A stretch of DNA of 64,000 nucleotides from CAYSLC01 sp964431545 (GCA_964431545.1 CAYSLC010000002.1:18660-82659), one strand, 5' to 3'. Numbered from the stretch's first letter, positions 9,323 through 18,000 are shown. Notes: generated from the sequence alone by a model not told the origin. Program-made: numbers and translations.

Positions 9323-9404
9323 ATTTCGCCGATCCACGGCAACCGTAGGCCGATTCCGGGTAACGGACCGTTTTTTCGGGTGATGAATCGGCTTTGGGGT
9401 GTAT

Positions 9405-9420
9405 TGGCGCGCCGCTTGCA
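9405..9420 (+). promoter_or_regulatory. Sigma-54 promoter of the cbiM operon
   Basis: TGGCGCG-CCGC-TTGCA matches the sigma-54 consensus TGGCACG-N4-TTGCW at nearly every position, with GG at 9406-9407 and GC at 9418-9419 separated by exactly ten bases. Transcription would begin near 9431, about 60 bases before the cbiM ATG. The leader is too short for a cobalamin riboswitch. Confidence 0.75.
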
Positions 9421-9491
9421 GTCCAACATGCCCGGAGGAGGCCTCCGAGGTTTTCGGACCCCCTAACACACACTGCCGGGGAGAACGATCC

Positions 9492-10526
9492 ATGCATATA
9501 ACGGAAGGCATCATCACCGGGGCGGCATCGGTCGCCTACACCGCCGGCGGCCTGGGATGCGTGGCGTGGGGGGCCGCCGGAATGAACAAGTTCGTCCGGG
9601 CCCACCCGGACAAAAAGCCATTGCTCGGCATGGGCGGGGCCCTGATCTTCTTCTTTTCCCTCATCCCGATCCCGGCCTTCACCGGGACGTGCTCCCACCC
9701 CTGCGGAACGCCGCTGATCGCCATACTGCTGGGGCCCGCCATCGGAACGGCCCTGACGGGCGGCACCCTGCTGCTCCAGGCGGCGCTCTTCGCCCACGGC
9801 GGATTCGCCACCTGGGGCGCCAACGTGATCGCCCTGGGGCTCGGCGGCTGTCTATTCGGATGGGGCGCGTTCTCCCTGGCCCGGAAGGCGGGGGCCCCGC
9901 TCTGGGCGGCCGGGTTCGCCGGCGGGCTCATGGGGAATCTGGCCGTCTACGGGACCTCCGGCCTGATCCTCGGCGCCACCCTCGCCCATGCCCCGTCCCC
10001 CCAGTATTCCTTTTCCGGCTACCTGTCCGTCATCTATCTGGCCTACCTCCCCACCCAGCTCCCCATCGCCGTCGGGGAGATGCTGGTGACCGGTCTGGCC
10101 CTGCGCCATGTGGCGAAACAGCGGCCCGAGGTGCTCGTGGACCTGGGGGTGATCCACCGAACGGAGCGGGAGGATCGAAAGAATGGGCCGGTCCTCGTTC
10201 TCGCCCTGGCCGCGGCCCTGACGGCCCATCCGGCCCTGACGGCGCCGGCGGGAGCGGAGAACGGTCCGGGGGCTTCGGCCGACGGGGTCGGGGCGGAGCG
10301 GACGGACGCCACGGCGGGATCCACGACGGCTTCCATGATGGGAATGGATGAGGCGGTCAACGAGAGACTCGCCGAAACCGCCGGGATCACCCCGAGATCC
10401 CCCGGCGTCGACACCGAGTCGATGGGGGACCTCTGGAACGCCCTGTTGCTGGGGGCGGGGGGGATCTGCGGATTCATCATCGGCCGGTGGTGGCATCTTT
10501 TGACCGACCGGCCCCGGAGGGAATAG
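9492..10526 (+). CDS. cbiM: ECF-type cobalt/nickel transporter substrate-specificity protein CbiM with CbiN-like extension
   Basis: 344 residues starting at MHITEG; the N-terminal Met and His of this family (normally MHIPDG) form the metal site, which fixes the start. The first 220 residues are the CbiM membrane domain. The C-terminal extension (about 235-340) has two further hydrophobic segments around a soluble loop (ERLAETAGITPR), the topology of CbiN, so this is likely a natural CbiM-CbiN-like fusion. Its role is uptake of cobalt or nickel across the inner membrane with the CbiQ-CbiO fusion encoded 52 bases downstream. The first gene after a sigma-54 promoter, it should feed corrinoid synthesis for the methyltransferases nearby. 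Metal specificity (Co versus Ni) cannot be read from sequence. Confidence 0.85.
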   Translation: MHITEGIITGAASVAYTAGGLGCVAWGAAGMNKFVRAHPDKKPLLGMGGALIFFFSLIPIPAFTGTCSHPCGTPLIAILLGPAIGTALTGGTLLLQAALFAHGGFATWGANVIALGLGGCLFGWGAFSLARKAGAPLWAAGFAGGLMGNLAVYGTSGLILGATLAHAPSPQYSFSGYLSVIYLAYLPTQLPIAVGEMLVTGLALRHVAKQRPEVLVDLGVIHRTEREDRKNGPVLVLALAAALTAHPALTAPAGAENGPGASADGVGAERTDATAGSTTASMMGMDEAVNERLAETAGITPRSPGVDTESMGDLWNALLLGAGGICGFIIGRWWHLLTDRPRRE

Positions 10527-10578
10527 ACGACATGGCCGGCGGCGCCCCGGGCGGCGGGAACAAACAGCGGGACGGGTC

Positions 10579-12171
10579 ATGAGCCCCATTGAAGGGCTGA
10601 TCCATGACTTCCAGGCCCATCGGGGGGACCACGGCCTCAACGGGGTGGACCCCAGGGTCAAGCTGGCCCTGCTGGCGGGGGTGGTGGCCGCCAACGTGGT
10701 CGTGGCCCGGTTGTGGCTCTCCCTCTCCCTGTTCTGCGCCGGCGCGGCCCTGGCCTGGTGGTCCCGGATTCCGGCCCGCCTCTTCCTCCTCTTCTTCGTG
10801 GCCCCCGCCTGGGCCACCCTTCTGGTCTTCGCCGGGTTCTCCGTGGGCTTCGGCCAGACCCCGGTCTGGTCCCCCGGATGGGTCACGGTCTACCGGGAAG
10901 GGATGTGGCAGGGCGCTTCCGCGGCCCTCCGGGTCGCCTCGGACATGGCGTGGATGGCGGCGGTGTTCGCCACCACCCCCTTCGACAAGGTCCTCGCCGC
11001 CCTGGCCTGGTTCAGGGTCCCCAGGGTCCTGCTGGAGGCCATCGCCATGGGGTACCGGTATGCGTTTCTGTGCATCGACGAATTTTCCAGGATGAAGGAG
11101 AGCGCGCGGCTGCGGGGCGGGTTCCGGACCTACGCGGAAGCCCAGAAGAGCACGGCGCGGATCCTGGCCCAGGTCGTGCTGCGCGCCTACGACCGGGCCC
11201 AGCGGATCCAGCAGTCGATGGCGGGGCGCGGCGGCGCCGATGGGCGCCCGGGCGCCCCCGATCCGTCCGGGCCCCAAAAGGAGTGCCCGAACCGGTGCCA
11301 GGTCACGCCGGACGCGGGATCCCTCGCCGGGCCGGTTTTGCGCTGCGCCGATGTCGCCTGCGGCTACCCCGGCGCCCCCGTCCTCCGGGGGGTCTCCTTT
11401 GTGGTGGGCAAGGGAGAGATGGTGGCCCTCTGCGGGCCCAACGGCTCGGGCAAGACGACGCTGTTGAAGGCCCTGTCCGGCATTCTGCCCGCGGCCGCCG
11501 GGGAGATCCACCTGTGCGGCCGTCCCCTGGACAAGACCACCAGGAACCTGGCGCATCGGTACGTCGGGTACCTCAGCCAGGATCCCAACGACCAGCTCTT
11601 CTGCACCCACGTGGCCGAGGACGTGGGGTACGGCCCCAGGAACATGGGCCGATCGGCGGAGGAGACGGAGCGGCTGGTCCGGACCGCCATGGAGCTGATG
11701 GAGGTGGGCCACCTCGCCGCCCGGCCGATCCACAAGCTCAGCCACGGCGAAATGAAGCGCGTGGGGCTCGCCGGATTGATCGCCATGTGCCCCCCGCTCC
11801 TGCTGCTCGACGAGCCCACGGCGAACCTGGACCCGGCCTCCGCCAGGGAACTCGGGGGACTGCTGGACCATCTGAAACAGGAGCATGGGTATACCTTCAT
11901 CATCGTCACCCATGACATGAACTTCGCCGCCGCCGTCGCCGACCGCATCATCGTTTTGAACGACCGGCGGATCGCGGCGGATGGACCGGCCCGGACCATT
12001 CTGACCGACGAGGCCCTCCTGAGCGGCGCGAGGCTGGAGCCGCCCTTTCTGACCGATCTCTTCAAGGAGATCTTTCCGGACATGGCCCAGCGCCACCGGA
12101 TACCGGTCACCCTTAAGGAGGCGCGGCGGATCGTCAAAACCCTCCACCGCCGGACCCCGCCGGAAGGGTAA
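10579..12171 (+). CDS. Fused CbiQ-CbiO: ECF transporter transmembrane and ATPase components in one chain
   Basis: 530 residues. Residues 1-215 are a CbiQ-type membrane protein (DPRVKLALLAG followed by several hydrophobic segments, then the cytoplasmic coupling region). After a Pro/Gly-rich linker comes an ABC ATPase from about 252: Walker A GPNGSGKTT (about 286), Q loop in YLSQDPNDQ, signature LSHGE instead of LSGGQ (about 388), Walker B LLLLDEPT (about 408), and the switch His in IIVTHD. CbiQ and CbiO are usually separate genes; here they are one open frame with no sign of a frameshift. Two copies of the chain would give the usual two ATPases but also two CbiQ units, which is unusual stoichiometry for an ECF module. 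Confidence 0.87.
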   Translation: MSPIEGLIHDFQAHRGDHGLNGVDPRVKLALLAGVVAANVVVARLWLSLSLFCAGAALAWWSRIPARLFLLFFVAPAWATLLVFAGFSVGFGQTPVWSPGWVTVYREGMWQGASAALRVASDMAWMAAVFATTPFDKVLAALAWFRVPRVLLEAIAMGYRYAFLCIDEFSRMKESARLRGGFRTYAEAQKSTARILAQVVLRAYDRAQRIQQSMAGRGGADGRPGAPDPSGPQKECPNRCQVTPDAGSLAGPVLRCADVACGYPGAPVLRGVSFVVGKGEMVALCGPNGSGKTTLLKALSGILPAAAGEIHLCGRPLDKTTRNLAHRYVGYLSQDPNDQLFCTHVAEDVGYGPRNMGRSAEETERLVRTAMELMEVGHLAARPIHKLSHGEMKRVGLAGLIAMCPPLLLLDEPTANLDPASARELGGLLDHLKQEHGYTFIIVTHDMNFAAAVADRIIVLNDRRIAADGPARTILTDEALLSGARLEPPFLTDLFKEIFPDMAQRHRIPVTLKEARRIVKTLHRRTPPEG

Positions 12172-12180
12172 CGGCCGGCC

Positions 12181-14583
12181 ATGGAACTCGAAAACGGAGA
12201 TCGCCCCGGGAGCCGGGGCATCGAATCGGGGAGCACGCCGATGGAACCGATGGTGTCGAGCATTCGTCAGGGGCAGGTCCTTGTGGAGGGGAAGCCCTCC
12301 TACGAATCCCTGCTCCAGAACGCCTACCAGTTCAAAACGTTGGTCGCGAACCTGCCTGTGGCCGTCTATCGGTGCCCCCCGGAGACCGCCTGCGAAAAGG
12401 AGTTCATCAACGAAGGGATCGTGGACATCTCCGGGTACACGGCCCGGTTCTTCTCGGGGGAGACGGGCGGATCGTACACCGCCATCCTCCACCCCGAAGA
12501 CCGGGAACTCTACCGCCGGGCGATCCGCGCCGGCGTCTCCCCGAGGAACGCCTACGACATCGAATACCGGATCATCCGCGCCGACGGCCAGGTCCGCTGG
12601 GTCAACGAACGGGGACGGCCGGTGGTGGAGCAGAGGGGACGGATTCGGTGGTACATCGGGGCCATCTTCGATATCACGGACAACAAAAAGGCGGTGGCCC
12701 AATCCCGGCTGGACGAGTCCCGGCTCCGGGCCGTCCTCGAACTCAATCAGATGACCGACGCCTCCCTGAACGAGATCACCGGCTTCGCCCTGGAGGAGGC
12801 GGTCCGGCTGACCCACAGCAAGGTGGGGTACCTGGCTTTCGCCAACGAGGACGAGACCGTTCTGCGCATGTACTCCTGGTCCATGCGGGCCATGAAGGAG
12901 TGCCGGATGCGGCACAAGCCGTTCACCTACCACATCGACCGGATGGGCCTGTGGGGGGAGGCGGTCCGCCAGAGAAGAGCCGTGATCACCAATGATTACG
13001 CCGCGCCCAACCCCTATAAAAAAGGGTATCCCGAGGGGCACGTCCAGATCCTGCGCCATCTCAACCTCCCCCTGATCGATCAGGGCAGGATCGTCCTGGT
13101 CGCGGGCGTGGGGAACAAGGAAAAGAGATACGATGAAGGGGACGTCCGTCAGCTCACCCTGCTGATGCAGGGGATGTGGCGCCTGGTCCAGCGCAAGAGA
13201 ATCGAGGAGGAACTCCGGGAGAGCGAGGCGAAATACCGGAGTGTCTTCGAAAATTCCGGGGCCCCCTCCGTGATCATCGAGGAGGACATGACGATCTCCA
13301 TGGCCAACACCCGCTTCGAGGAACTCACCGGGTTCACCAAGGCCGAGATCGAAGGCAAACGGAAGTTTTTCGACTTCATCGCCCCGGAGGATGTGCCCCG
13401 CATGAAGGAATACCATGTGGGACGGCGGAAGACGACCGAGGATGTCCCGGCCGAATACGAGTGCAGGCTCAAGGACCGCAAGGCCGAGGCAAAGGATATC
13501 GCCGTGAAGATCGGGATGCTCCCCGACATGAAGCGGAGCATCGCCTCGTTCATCGACATCACGGAGTCCAAGAAGGCGGAAGCGATCCTGCGGGAGAGCG
13601 AGGCCCATCTGCGCAGGGAGAACCTTCTGCTGAAATCCCCCATACAGAAACGGTACGGGATCGGCGATATCGTGGGCAAGAGCGAGGAGATGCAGAAGGT
13701 CTACAACGCCATCGTCGAAGCGGCCGGGTCCGGGGCGAACATCATCATCTACGGGGAGTCGGGCACCGGAAAGGAGCTGGTGGCCCGGGCCATTCACGAT
13801 CTGAGCCCCAGAAAGGGCGGCCGGTTCGTCTCCGTAAACTGCGGCGCGGTCCCCGAACAGATCCTGGAAAGCGAGTTCTTCGGCTACAAGAAAGGGGCGT
13901 TCACCGGCGCCGACGCGGATAAAAGGGGGTACCTCGACGCGGCCGACGGCGGGACCCTCTTTCTGGACGAGATCGGAGAGATCAGCCCGAGCATGCAGGT
14001 GAAGCTGCTCCGGGCCATCGAGGGAAAAGGCTATTCCCCCGTGGGCAGCCTCAACGTCAAAACCCCCGATTTCCGGATCATCGCCGCCACCAACCAGAAC
14101 CTGAGCGAAAGCGTCCGCAAGGGGCTGGTGCGCCAGGACTTTTTCTACCGGGTCCACGTGATCCCGATCTACCTGCCGGCGCTCAGGGAGCGCAAGGAGG
14201 ATATCCCCCTTCTGATCAACCACTTTTTGGAGGACAATGAGTATGCCGGGGAAAAGACGATCCCGCCCCACGCCATCCAGGCCCTCATGGCGTACAACTG
14301 GCCGGGGAACGTGCGGGAACTCCAGAACGTCCTCCACCGGTTCCTGACGTTCAAAAAACTCGACTTTCTCGACATGGCCCCGGCGGCAAGAACCGAGGGC
14401 GGGCGGGAGGAGCCGGACGCGCCGGAGTCGGGAGATTTGCAGACGTTGATGGCGGCGTATGAAAAACGGGTGATCCGGAACGCGCTGGCCGAGGCCCGCT
14501 GGCGCCGCAACCGATGTTCGGAGATCCTCGGCATCAACCGGAAGACCTTGTTCAAGAAGATGAAGAAATATGACCTCGAATAG
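12181..14583 (+). CDS. Sigma-54-dependent transcriptional activator (PAS-GAF-PAS-AAA-Fis HTH)
   Basis: 800 residues, nine bases after the transporter fusion and in the same transcript. Domains: a PAS fold (about 45-165), GAF (about 185-340), a second PAS (about 348-465), the sigma-54 AAA+ domain with Walker A GESGTGKE (about 524), the sigma-54 contact loop GAFTGA (about 573) and Walker B LFLDEIGE, and a Fis-type helix-turn-helix at the C terminus (CSEILGINRKTLFKKM). There is no receiver, so it senses its signal directly, perhaps a small molecule, metal or redox state. Sigma-54 promoters with identical upstream palindrome pairs lie before its own operon and just after its gene, so autoregulation plus control of the following operon is the simplest model. 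Met21 is an alternative start. Confidence 0.9.
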   Translation: MELENGDRPGSRGIESGSTPMEPMVSSIRQGQVLVEGKPSYESLLQNAYQFKTLVANLPVAVYRCPPETACEKEFINEGIVDISGYTARFFSGETGGSYTAILHPEDRELYRRAIRAGVSPRNAYDIEYRIIRADGQVRWVNERGRPVVEQRGRIRWYIGAIFDITDNKKAVAQSRLDESRLRAVLELNQMTDASLNEITGFALEEAVRLTHSKVGYLAFANEDETVLRMYSWSMRAMKECRMRHKPFTYHIDRMGLWGEAVRQRRAVITNDYAAPNPYKKGYPEGHVQILRHLNLPLIDQGRIVLVAGVGNKEKRYDEGDVRQLTLLMQGMWRLVQRKRIEEELRESEAKYRSVFENSGAPSVIIEEDMTISMANTRFEELTGFTKAEIEGKRKFFDFIAPEDVPRMKEYHVGRRKTTEDVPAEYECRLKDRKAEAKDIAVKIGMLPDMKRSIASFIDITESKKAEAILRESEAHLRRENLLLKSPIQKRYGIGDIVGKSEEMQKVYNAIVEAAGSGANIIIYGESGTGKELVARAIHDLSPRKGGRFVSVNCGAVPEQILESEFFGYKKGAFTGADADKRGYLDAADGGTLFLDEIGEISPSMQVKLLRAIEGKGYSPVGSLNVKTPDFRIIAATNQNLSESVRKGLVRQDFFYRVHVIPIYLPALRERKEDIPLLINHFLEDNEYAGEKTIPPHAIQALMAYNWPGNVRELQNVLHRFLTFKKLDFLDMAPAARTEGGREEPDAPESGDLQTLMAAYEKRVIRNALAEARWRRNRCSEILGINRKTLFKKMKKYDLE

Positions 14584-14592
14584 CCGCAATAT

Positions 14593-14677
14593 GGGTACGT
14601 TCGGCCCCGATTTTTATATTGGTTTTTATTTCAATATGTTGTTTGAAGATAGGGCGAATTTGGGGCGATTCGGCCCC
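14593..14677 (+). promoter_or_regulatory. Second pair of GGG(G/T)-N8-CCCC palindromes, upstream of the G3E GTPase promoter
   Basis: Site 1: GGGT 14593-14596, eight bases, CCCC 14605-14608 (centre 14600.5). Site 2: GGGG 14662-14665, eight bases, CCCC 14674-14677 (centre 14669.5). Centre spacing is 69 bp, the same as upstream of cbiM. Three of the four sites contain TTCGGCCCC and site 2 is followed by GTTTCG, against ATTTCG after site 2 of cbiM. The DNA between the sites is AT-rich. Confidence 0.65.
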
Positions 14678-14755
14678 GTTTCGTCCAGGATCGAGGGCAA
14701 GGCCGGGGGAAAACAGAAGCGGCGCTGCCGTCCATGGGCATGGGGAGAGGGGGCC

Positions 14756-14771
14756 CGGCATGTTCCTTGCT
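14756..14771 (+). promoter_or_regulatory. Sigma-54 promoter of the G3E GTPase/methyltransferase operon
   Basis: CGGCATG-TTCC-TTGCT has GG at 14757-14758 and GC at 14769-14770, exactly ten bases apart, with two deviations from TGGCACG-N4-TTGCT. The start would be near 14782, leaving an 80-base leader to the ATG at 14865. The neighbouring activator gene and palindrome pair support it. Confidence 0.65.
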
Positions 14772-14864
14772 GTCCTCTAGGGTTGAGGAGAGCGAGGCGT
14801 CCGGAACGTGCCCCGCTTGGATGAACATCGAAAAGGGGGAGCACGGCCCCCTCGGGGAGGAGAG

Positions 14865-15479
14865 ATGAAGATCACCCAGATTGCAGGGTTCCTGGGATGC
14901 GGCAAGACGACGCTTCTGTTGAAGCTCTCGAAAAAGCTTGCCGACGACGGCCGGCGCAAGGTCGCCCTCGTGGTCAACGAGATCGGCGAGATCCCGGTGG
15001 ACGGAAAGATCATCGAGGAGAGCGGGATGCAGGTGAAGGACATCGGCGGCGGGTGCATCTGCTGCGAGGTGGCCGCCACCTTCGCCAAGACGATCTACCG
15101 GCTCTACAAGGACTTCTCCCCCGACCACGTGCTGGTGGAGCCCACGGGCGTCGCCGTCCCCCACCAGGTCAAGCTGGCCGCCCGCATGAGCGGCAGGGAC
15201 GCCAGGATCTCCCTGGGCCCCGCCATCGTCCTCTTCGACGCCACCCGGCCGGCGGAACTCCTCGATTTGGACATGCTCGGGCAGCTGGTCACCACACAGG
15301 TCAAGGACGCCGACATCATCGCCATCAGCAAGGTGGACGCCGTCGGGGAGGCGGCGGTGTCGGAGAGCGCCGAAAAGGTCGCCGGTATCAACCCCGAGGC
15401 CGGCGTCATCCGGCTCTCCTCCTTCACCGGTCAGGGCGTGACCGATCTTGTGGAGGCGATTTTACAATGGAAGGAGTAG
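14865..15479 (+). CDS. G3E-family GTPase (CobW/HypB/UreG class), short form
   Basis: 204 residues; start chosen at MKITQIAGF, preceded by GGGGAGGAGAG. The P-loop is GFLGCGKTT, followed by VNEIGEIPVDG (switch/Walker B), the metal-chaperone motif GGGCICC, EPTG, and SKVD as base-recognition motif. It lacks the CobW C-terminal domain, so it resembles HypB/UreG in size. G3E GTPases deliver or insert metals such as Ni, Co or Zn, or reactivate cobalamin enzymes as MeaB does. Placed after a cobalt transporter and before a methyltransferase, a role in cobalt or corrinoid handling is an inference. First gene of an operon with a sigma-54 promoter. Confidence 0.85.
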   Translation: MKITQIAGFLGCGKTTLLLKLSKKLADDGRRKVALVVNEIGEIPVDGKIIEESGMQVKDIGGGCICCEVAATFAKTIYRLYKDFSPDHVLVEPTGVAVPHQVKLAARMSGRDARISLGPAIVLFDATRPAELLDLDMLGQLVTTQVKDADIIAISKVDAVGEAAVSESAEKVAGINPEAGVIRLSSFTGQGVTDLVEAILQWKE

Positions 15480-15484
15480 ATCCC

Positions 15485-16012
15485 ATGGACGAAAAGACCA
15501 TGCCCGCCCCGGACCACGGCTGCTACACCGATCACGGCGTCAGCGGATACGGCGTGGCCGCCAAGCTGACCCGGGCGGAGAAGATGGAGGCGGCCTTCGT
15601 CAGGGACCTGGCGGAGAAGATGATGGTCTCCATCGCGGAGAAGTGCATGGAGCGGGGGGCGAAGTGCATCGGCCACATCAAATCCCACATCCGGACGGAG
15701 GCGGGGACGGTGAAGGCCGACACCATCGGCGTGGGCCACGGGGCCTATTCCACCGGCACGCTCCCCCATCCGGTGGACACCCTCTACCTGGCCATCAATA
15801 CCATCATCCAGGGGGTCGCGGAGAGCGAGGCCAAGGAGGCGACCCTGGAAGGGATGCACGAAGTGGCCGAGGGGCGGGGGCTCGTGGTGGAAAAGGAGAA
15901 GGAGCACGCCTACTTCGACGAGTTCGACTTCACGGCCTCCAAGAAGGAGTACATCCGACAGCTGGAAGAGCAGCTGGCGGAACTGGAGGCCGAGGAGGAC
16001 GGCGGGCCATGA
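15485..16012 (+). CDS. Unrecognised protein between two G3E GTPases
   Basis: 175 residues with AAGGAG ahead of the ATG. I do not recognise the family. The N terminus is rich in potential metal ligands (DHGCYTDHG, then CMERGAKCIGHIKSHI around residues 57-72); the middle contains VGHGAYSTGTLPHPVDTLY; the C terminus is an acidic, charged helix likely to form a coiled coil (EYIRQLEEQLAELEAEE). No signal peptide or membrane segment. It is encoded five bases after one G3E GTPase and its stop overlaps the start of another, so it probably works with them, perhaps as a metal-binding client or scaffold. That is inference from position and from the Cys/His content only. Confidence 0.75.
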   Translation: MDEKTMPAPDHGCYTDHGVSGYGVAAKLTRAEKMEAAFVRDLAEKMMVSIAEKCMERGAKCIGHIKSHIRTEAGTVKADTIGVGHGAYSTGTLPHPVDTLYLAINTIIQGVAESEAKEATLEGMHEVAEGRGLVVEKEKEHAYFDEFDFTASKKEYIRQLEEQLAELEAEEDGGP

Positions 16013-16620
16013 AGCTGGTCTTCGTCTCCGGCACCCGGGGCAGCGGCAAGACCACCCTGATCAAGGGCCTCGTGGCCCGGGGCGCCGACGCGGGCCTCCG
16101 TTCGGCCGTGATCTGCAACGAGGACGGCGAGGCCGTCTATGACGCCCCCTTTGTCGAGGCGCACGACCTGCCCGTCCGGTACCTCCGGGGCGGCTGCGTG
16201 GGGTGCACGTTGGCCGTGAGCCTCGTGGAGATGAAAAAGAGGCTCAAGAAGGAGCATGATCCCGATCTCCTCTTTGTGGAACCTTCGGAGATGGTGGTGA
16301 CAAGGGAGCTGCGGGATGTCGCCGCCATGGGGACAAGGGATATCCGGTATGAACCCGGACCGTTCCTGACGCTCGTCGACGGCCCCTCCTTCCCGTTTTT
16401 GTGGGAGGAGAGACAACGTCTCCTCAAGGGCCACATGGCGGGGGCCGATCTGGTGGCCGTCACCCATGCCCGCCGGATGGGGGACGGTGAAACCGGGGCG
16501 GTGCTCCAAGCCATCAAAGGCAACGGGGTCGAGCCCATCGCGGTCGATCTGGGGTCCGAAAAAGAGGTGGCGCGGATCGGGGAGCTTGCGCTTCCGCAAG
16601 GGACCGGTTCGCGTTTCTGA
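16009..16620 (+). CDS. Divergent G3E/CobW-like GTPase
   Basis: 203 residues, starting in an ATGA overlap with the preceding gene. P-loop GTRGSGKTT, then ICNEDGEAVYD where the other GTPases have VNE(F/I)GE, and GGCVGCT in place of GCICC, so the Cys pair is kept in a CxxC arrangement. EPSE replaces EPTG. The base-recognition motif is unclear (THARR where NKxD is expected), so nucleotide preference could differ. It lacks the CobW C-terminal domain. It may partner the G3E GTPase encoded two genes upstream. Confidence 0.75.
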   Translation: MKLVFVSGTRGSGKTTLIKGLVARGADAGLRSAVICNEDGEAVYDAPFVEAHDLPVRYLRGGCVGCTLAVSLVEMKKRLKKEHDPDLLFVEPSEMVVTRELRDVAAMGTRDIRYEPGPFLTLVDGPSFPFLWEERQRLLKGHMAGADLVAVTHARRMGDGETGAVLQAIKGNGVEPIAVDLGSEKEVARIGELALPQGTGSRF

Positions 16621-16674
16621 TACCAATGGCAACCAGATAGTAAATCTAATGATAGGAAACCAAGGAGGGGCACC

Positions 16675-17718
16675 ATGATGACACCTTTGGAAAGAGTCGG
16701 CACGGTACTGCAGGGGGGGATCCCGGACCGGGTCCCGTCATGTCCGCTGATCTGCGGCGCGGCCCGCCGGGTCTACGGCATCACCTACGAGGAATGGTCC
16801 CAGGACGGCGAACTGATGGCCAAATCGATGATTCAGGCCCAGGATCTGATCGGGTTCGACGGCATCCTGGGACTCGTCGACCTCTCCGTGGAGGCCGCGG
16901 ATTTCGGCCAGAAGATGATCTTTCCGGTGGAGGACACCGCCCATCCGGACTACGACGACCCATTCATCAAAACGCCGGACGACTACGCCAGGATCGAGCG
17001 GATCGATCCCACCAAATCGACCCGGATGAAAGAGGTCCTGACCTACATGGACATCGTCTGCAACGAGAAAGCGGCGACGGTGCCGGTGATGGGGTTCGTC
17101 TACGGCCCGCTGGGCATCCTGGCCATGATGCGGGGCGCGGAGAACCTCTTCCGCGACTGCTACAAGAACAAGGAGGCCGTCATCAAGGCCGAAGAGGTGA
17201 TCACCGATGTGCTTGTCGATTACATCAAGGCCATGGCCAAGACCGGGGTCCACGCCATCGTCCTCGATACCCTCTTCGCCTCCCAGACCATCATGAGGGA
17301 GAAGATGTGGAAGGAGATCGAAGGGCCCTTCACCAAGGTCCTGGCGGATGTGGTGCGGGATTGCGGATGCATGATGATGGTCCACAACTGCGGCGGCGGC
17401 ATCTACTTCGACGGGCAGATCGAGTTCATGGACCCCGTCGCCATCTCCTACGCCTACCCGGCGGCCGACTGCGGGGACCACAAGGAGACCAAGGAGAAGT
17501 ACCAGAACAAGACGACCCTGGTCGGGTACATCAACCCGGCCCAGTTCGCCTTTCTGGGGACCCCCGAGGAGATGAAGGAGGAGTGCAAGCGCCAGATCGA
17601 GGAACTCGGGGCGGGGGGGAAGTTCATCCTGGCCACGGGATGCGAATATCCGCCCAACGGCTCCCTGATGAACGCCATCGCCATGGTGGAGGCGGCCGAG
17701 CTGTACGGGAAGTATTGA
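16675..17718 (+). CDS. Uroporphyrinogen decarboxylase-family methyltransferase (MtaA/MtbA-like)
   Basis: 347 residues with AAGGAGGGG before tandem ATG codons; either could start. The UroD-like barrel spans the protein, and the His-x-Cys...Cys zinc site of methylcobalamin:thiol methyltransferases is present: H237 and C239 in VHNCGGG, and C323 in ATGCEYP. Such enzymes take a methyl group from a corrinoid protein to a thiol (coenzyme M in methanogens) or, in bacteria, probably to another acceptor such as tetrahydrofolate. No corrinoid protein is encoded in this cluster, so it may use the MtaC encoded at 47.2-48.0 kb or one outside the window. Last recognisable gene of the operon starting at 14865, after a 54-base gap. 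Confidence 0.82.
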   Translation: MMTPLERVGTVLQGGIPDRVPSCPLICGAARRVYGITYEEWSQDGELMAKSMIQAQDLIGFDGILGLVDLSVEAADFGQKMIFPVEDTAHPDYDDPFIKTPDDYARIERIDPTKSTRMKEVLTYMDIVCNEKAATVPVMGFVYGPLGILAMMRGAENLFRDCYKNKEAVIKAEEVITDVLVDYIKAMAKTGVHAIVLDTLFASQTIMREKMWKEIEGPFTKVLADVVRDCGCMMMVHNCGGGIYFDGQIEFMDPVAISYAYPAADCGDHKETKEKYQNKTTLVGYINPAQFAFLGTPEEMKEECKRQIEELGAGGKFILATGCEYPPNGSLMNAIAMVEAAELYGKY

Positions 17719-17740
17719 GGACGGGGATCCTTCTCCATGT

Positions 17741-17820
17741 CTCGCCCTTACAGGGCTGCCATTTCCGGCAATTTCCCAGGGCGGTGCCCTGGGCTGGTAT
17801 GTGACGCCCTGTCAGGGCCG
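17741..17820 (+). repeat. Dispersed palindromic repeat, copy 1
   Basis: CGCCCTTACAGGGC, then TTCCCAGGGCG...GCCCTGGGCTGG, then ACGCCCTGTCAGGGC: three nested palindromes. The middle and right parts recur at 23753-23840, beside an assembly gap. It behaves like a REP/BIME-type interspersed element; the number of genomic copies is unknown. The stretch from 17719 to 18000 holds nothing else recognisable. Confidence 0.7.
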
Positions 17821-18000
17821 CCCCGAAAACCGGTACAAGCAGCCTTTTCGGAAGGGAGAAGATGCGGGGGAAGCAGCCTCTCCGGCCGAAGCACCCGGGA
17901 AGGGCCAGCCTGACCCTCCCGAAAGGATGGAAAACGGGCGCTGTCGGAATGGACGAAAACAAGGCGGTCCCGGATGCGGGATCAGGAGGACAAAGTCAAC

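Noticed and set aside
9421..9491. Cobalamin riboswitch before cbiM
   Set aside because: The leader from the sigma-54 start is only about 60 bases and has no B12 box or multi-helix arrangement.
10477..14589. 1370-codon minus-strand open frame opposite the cbi genes and activator
   Set aside because: Same reason: antisense of convincing genes with full motif sets.
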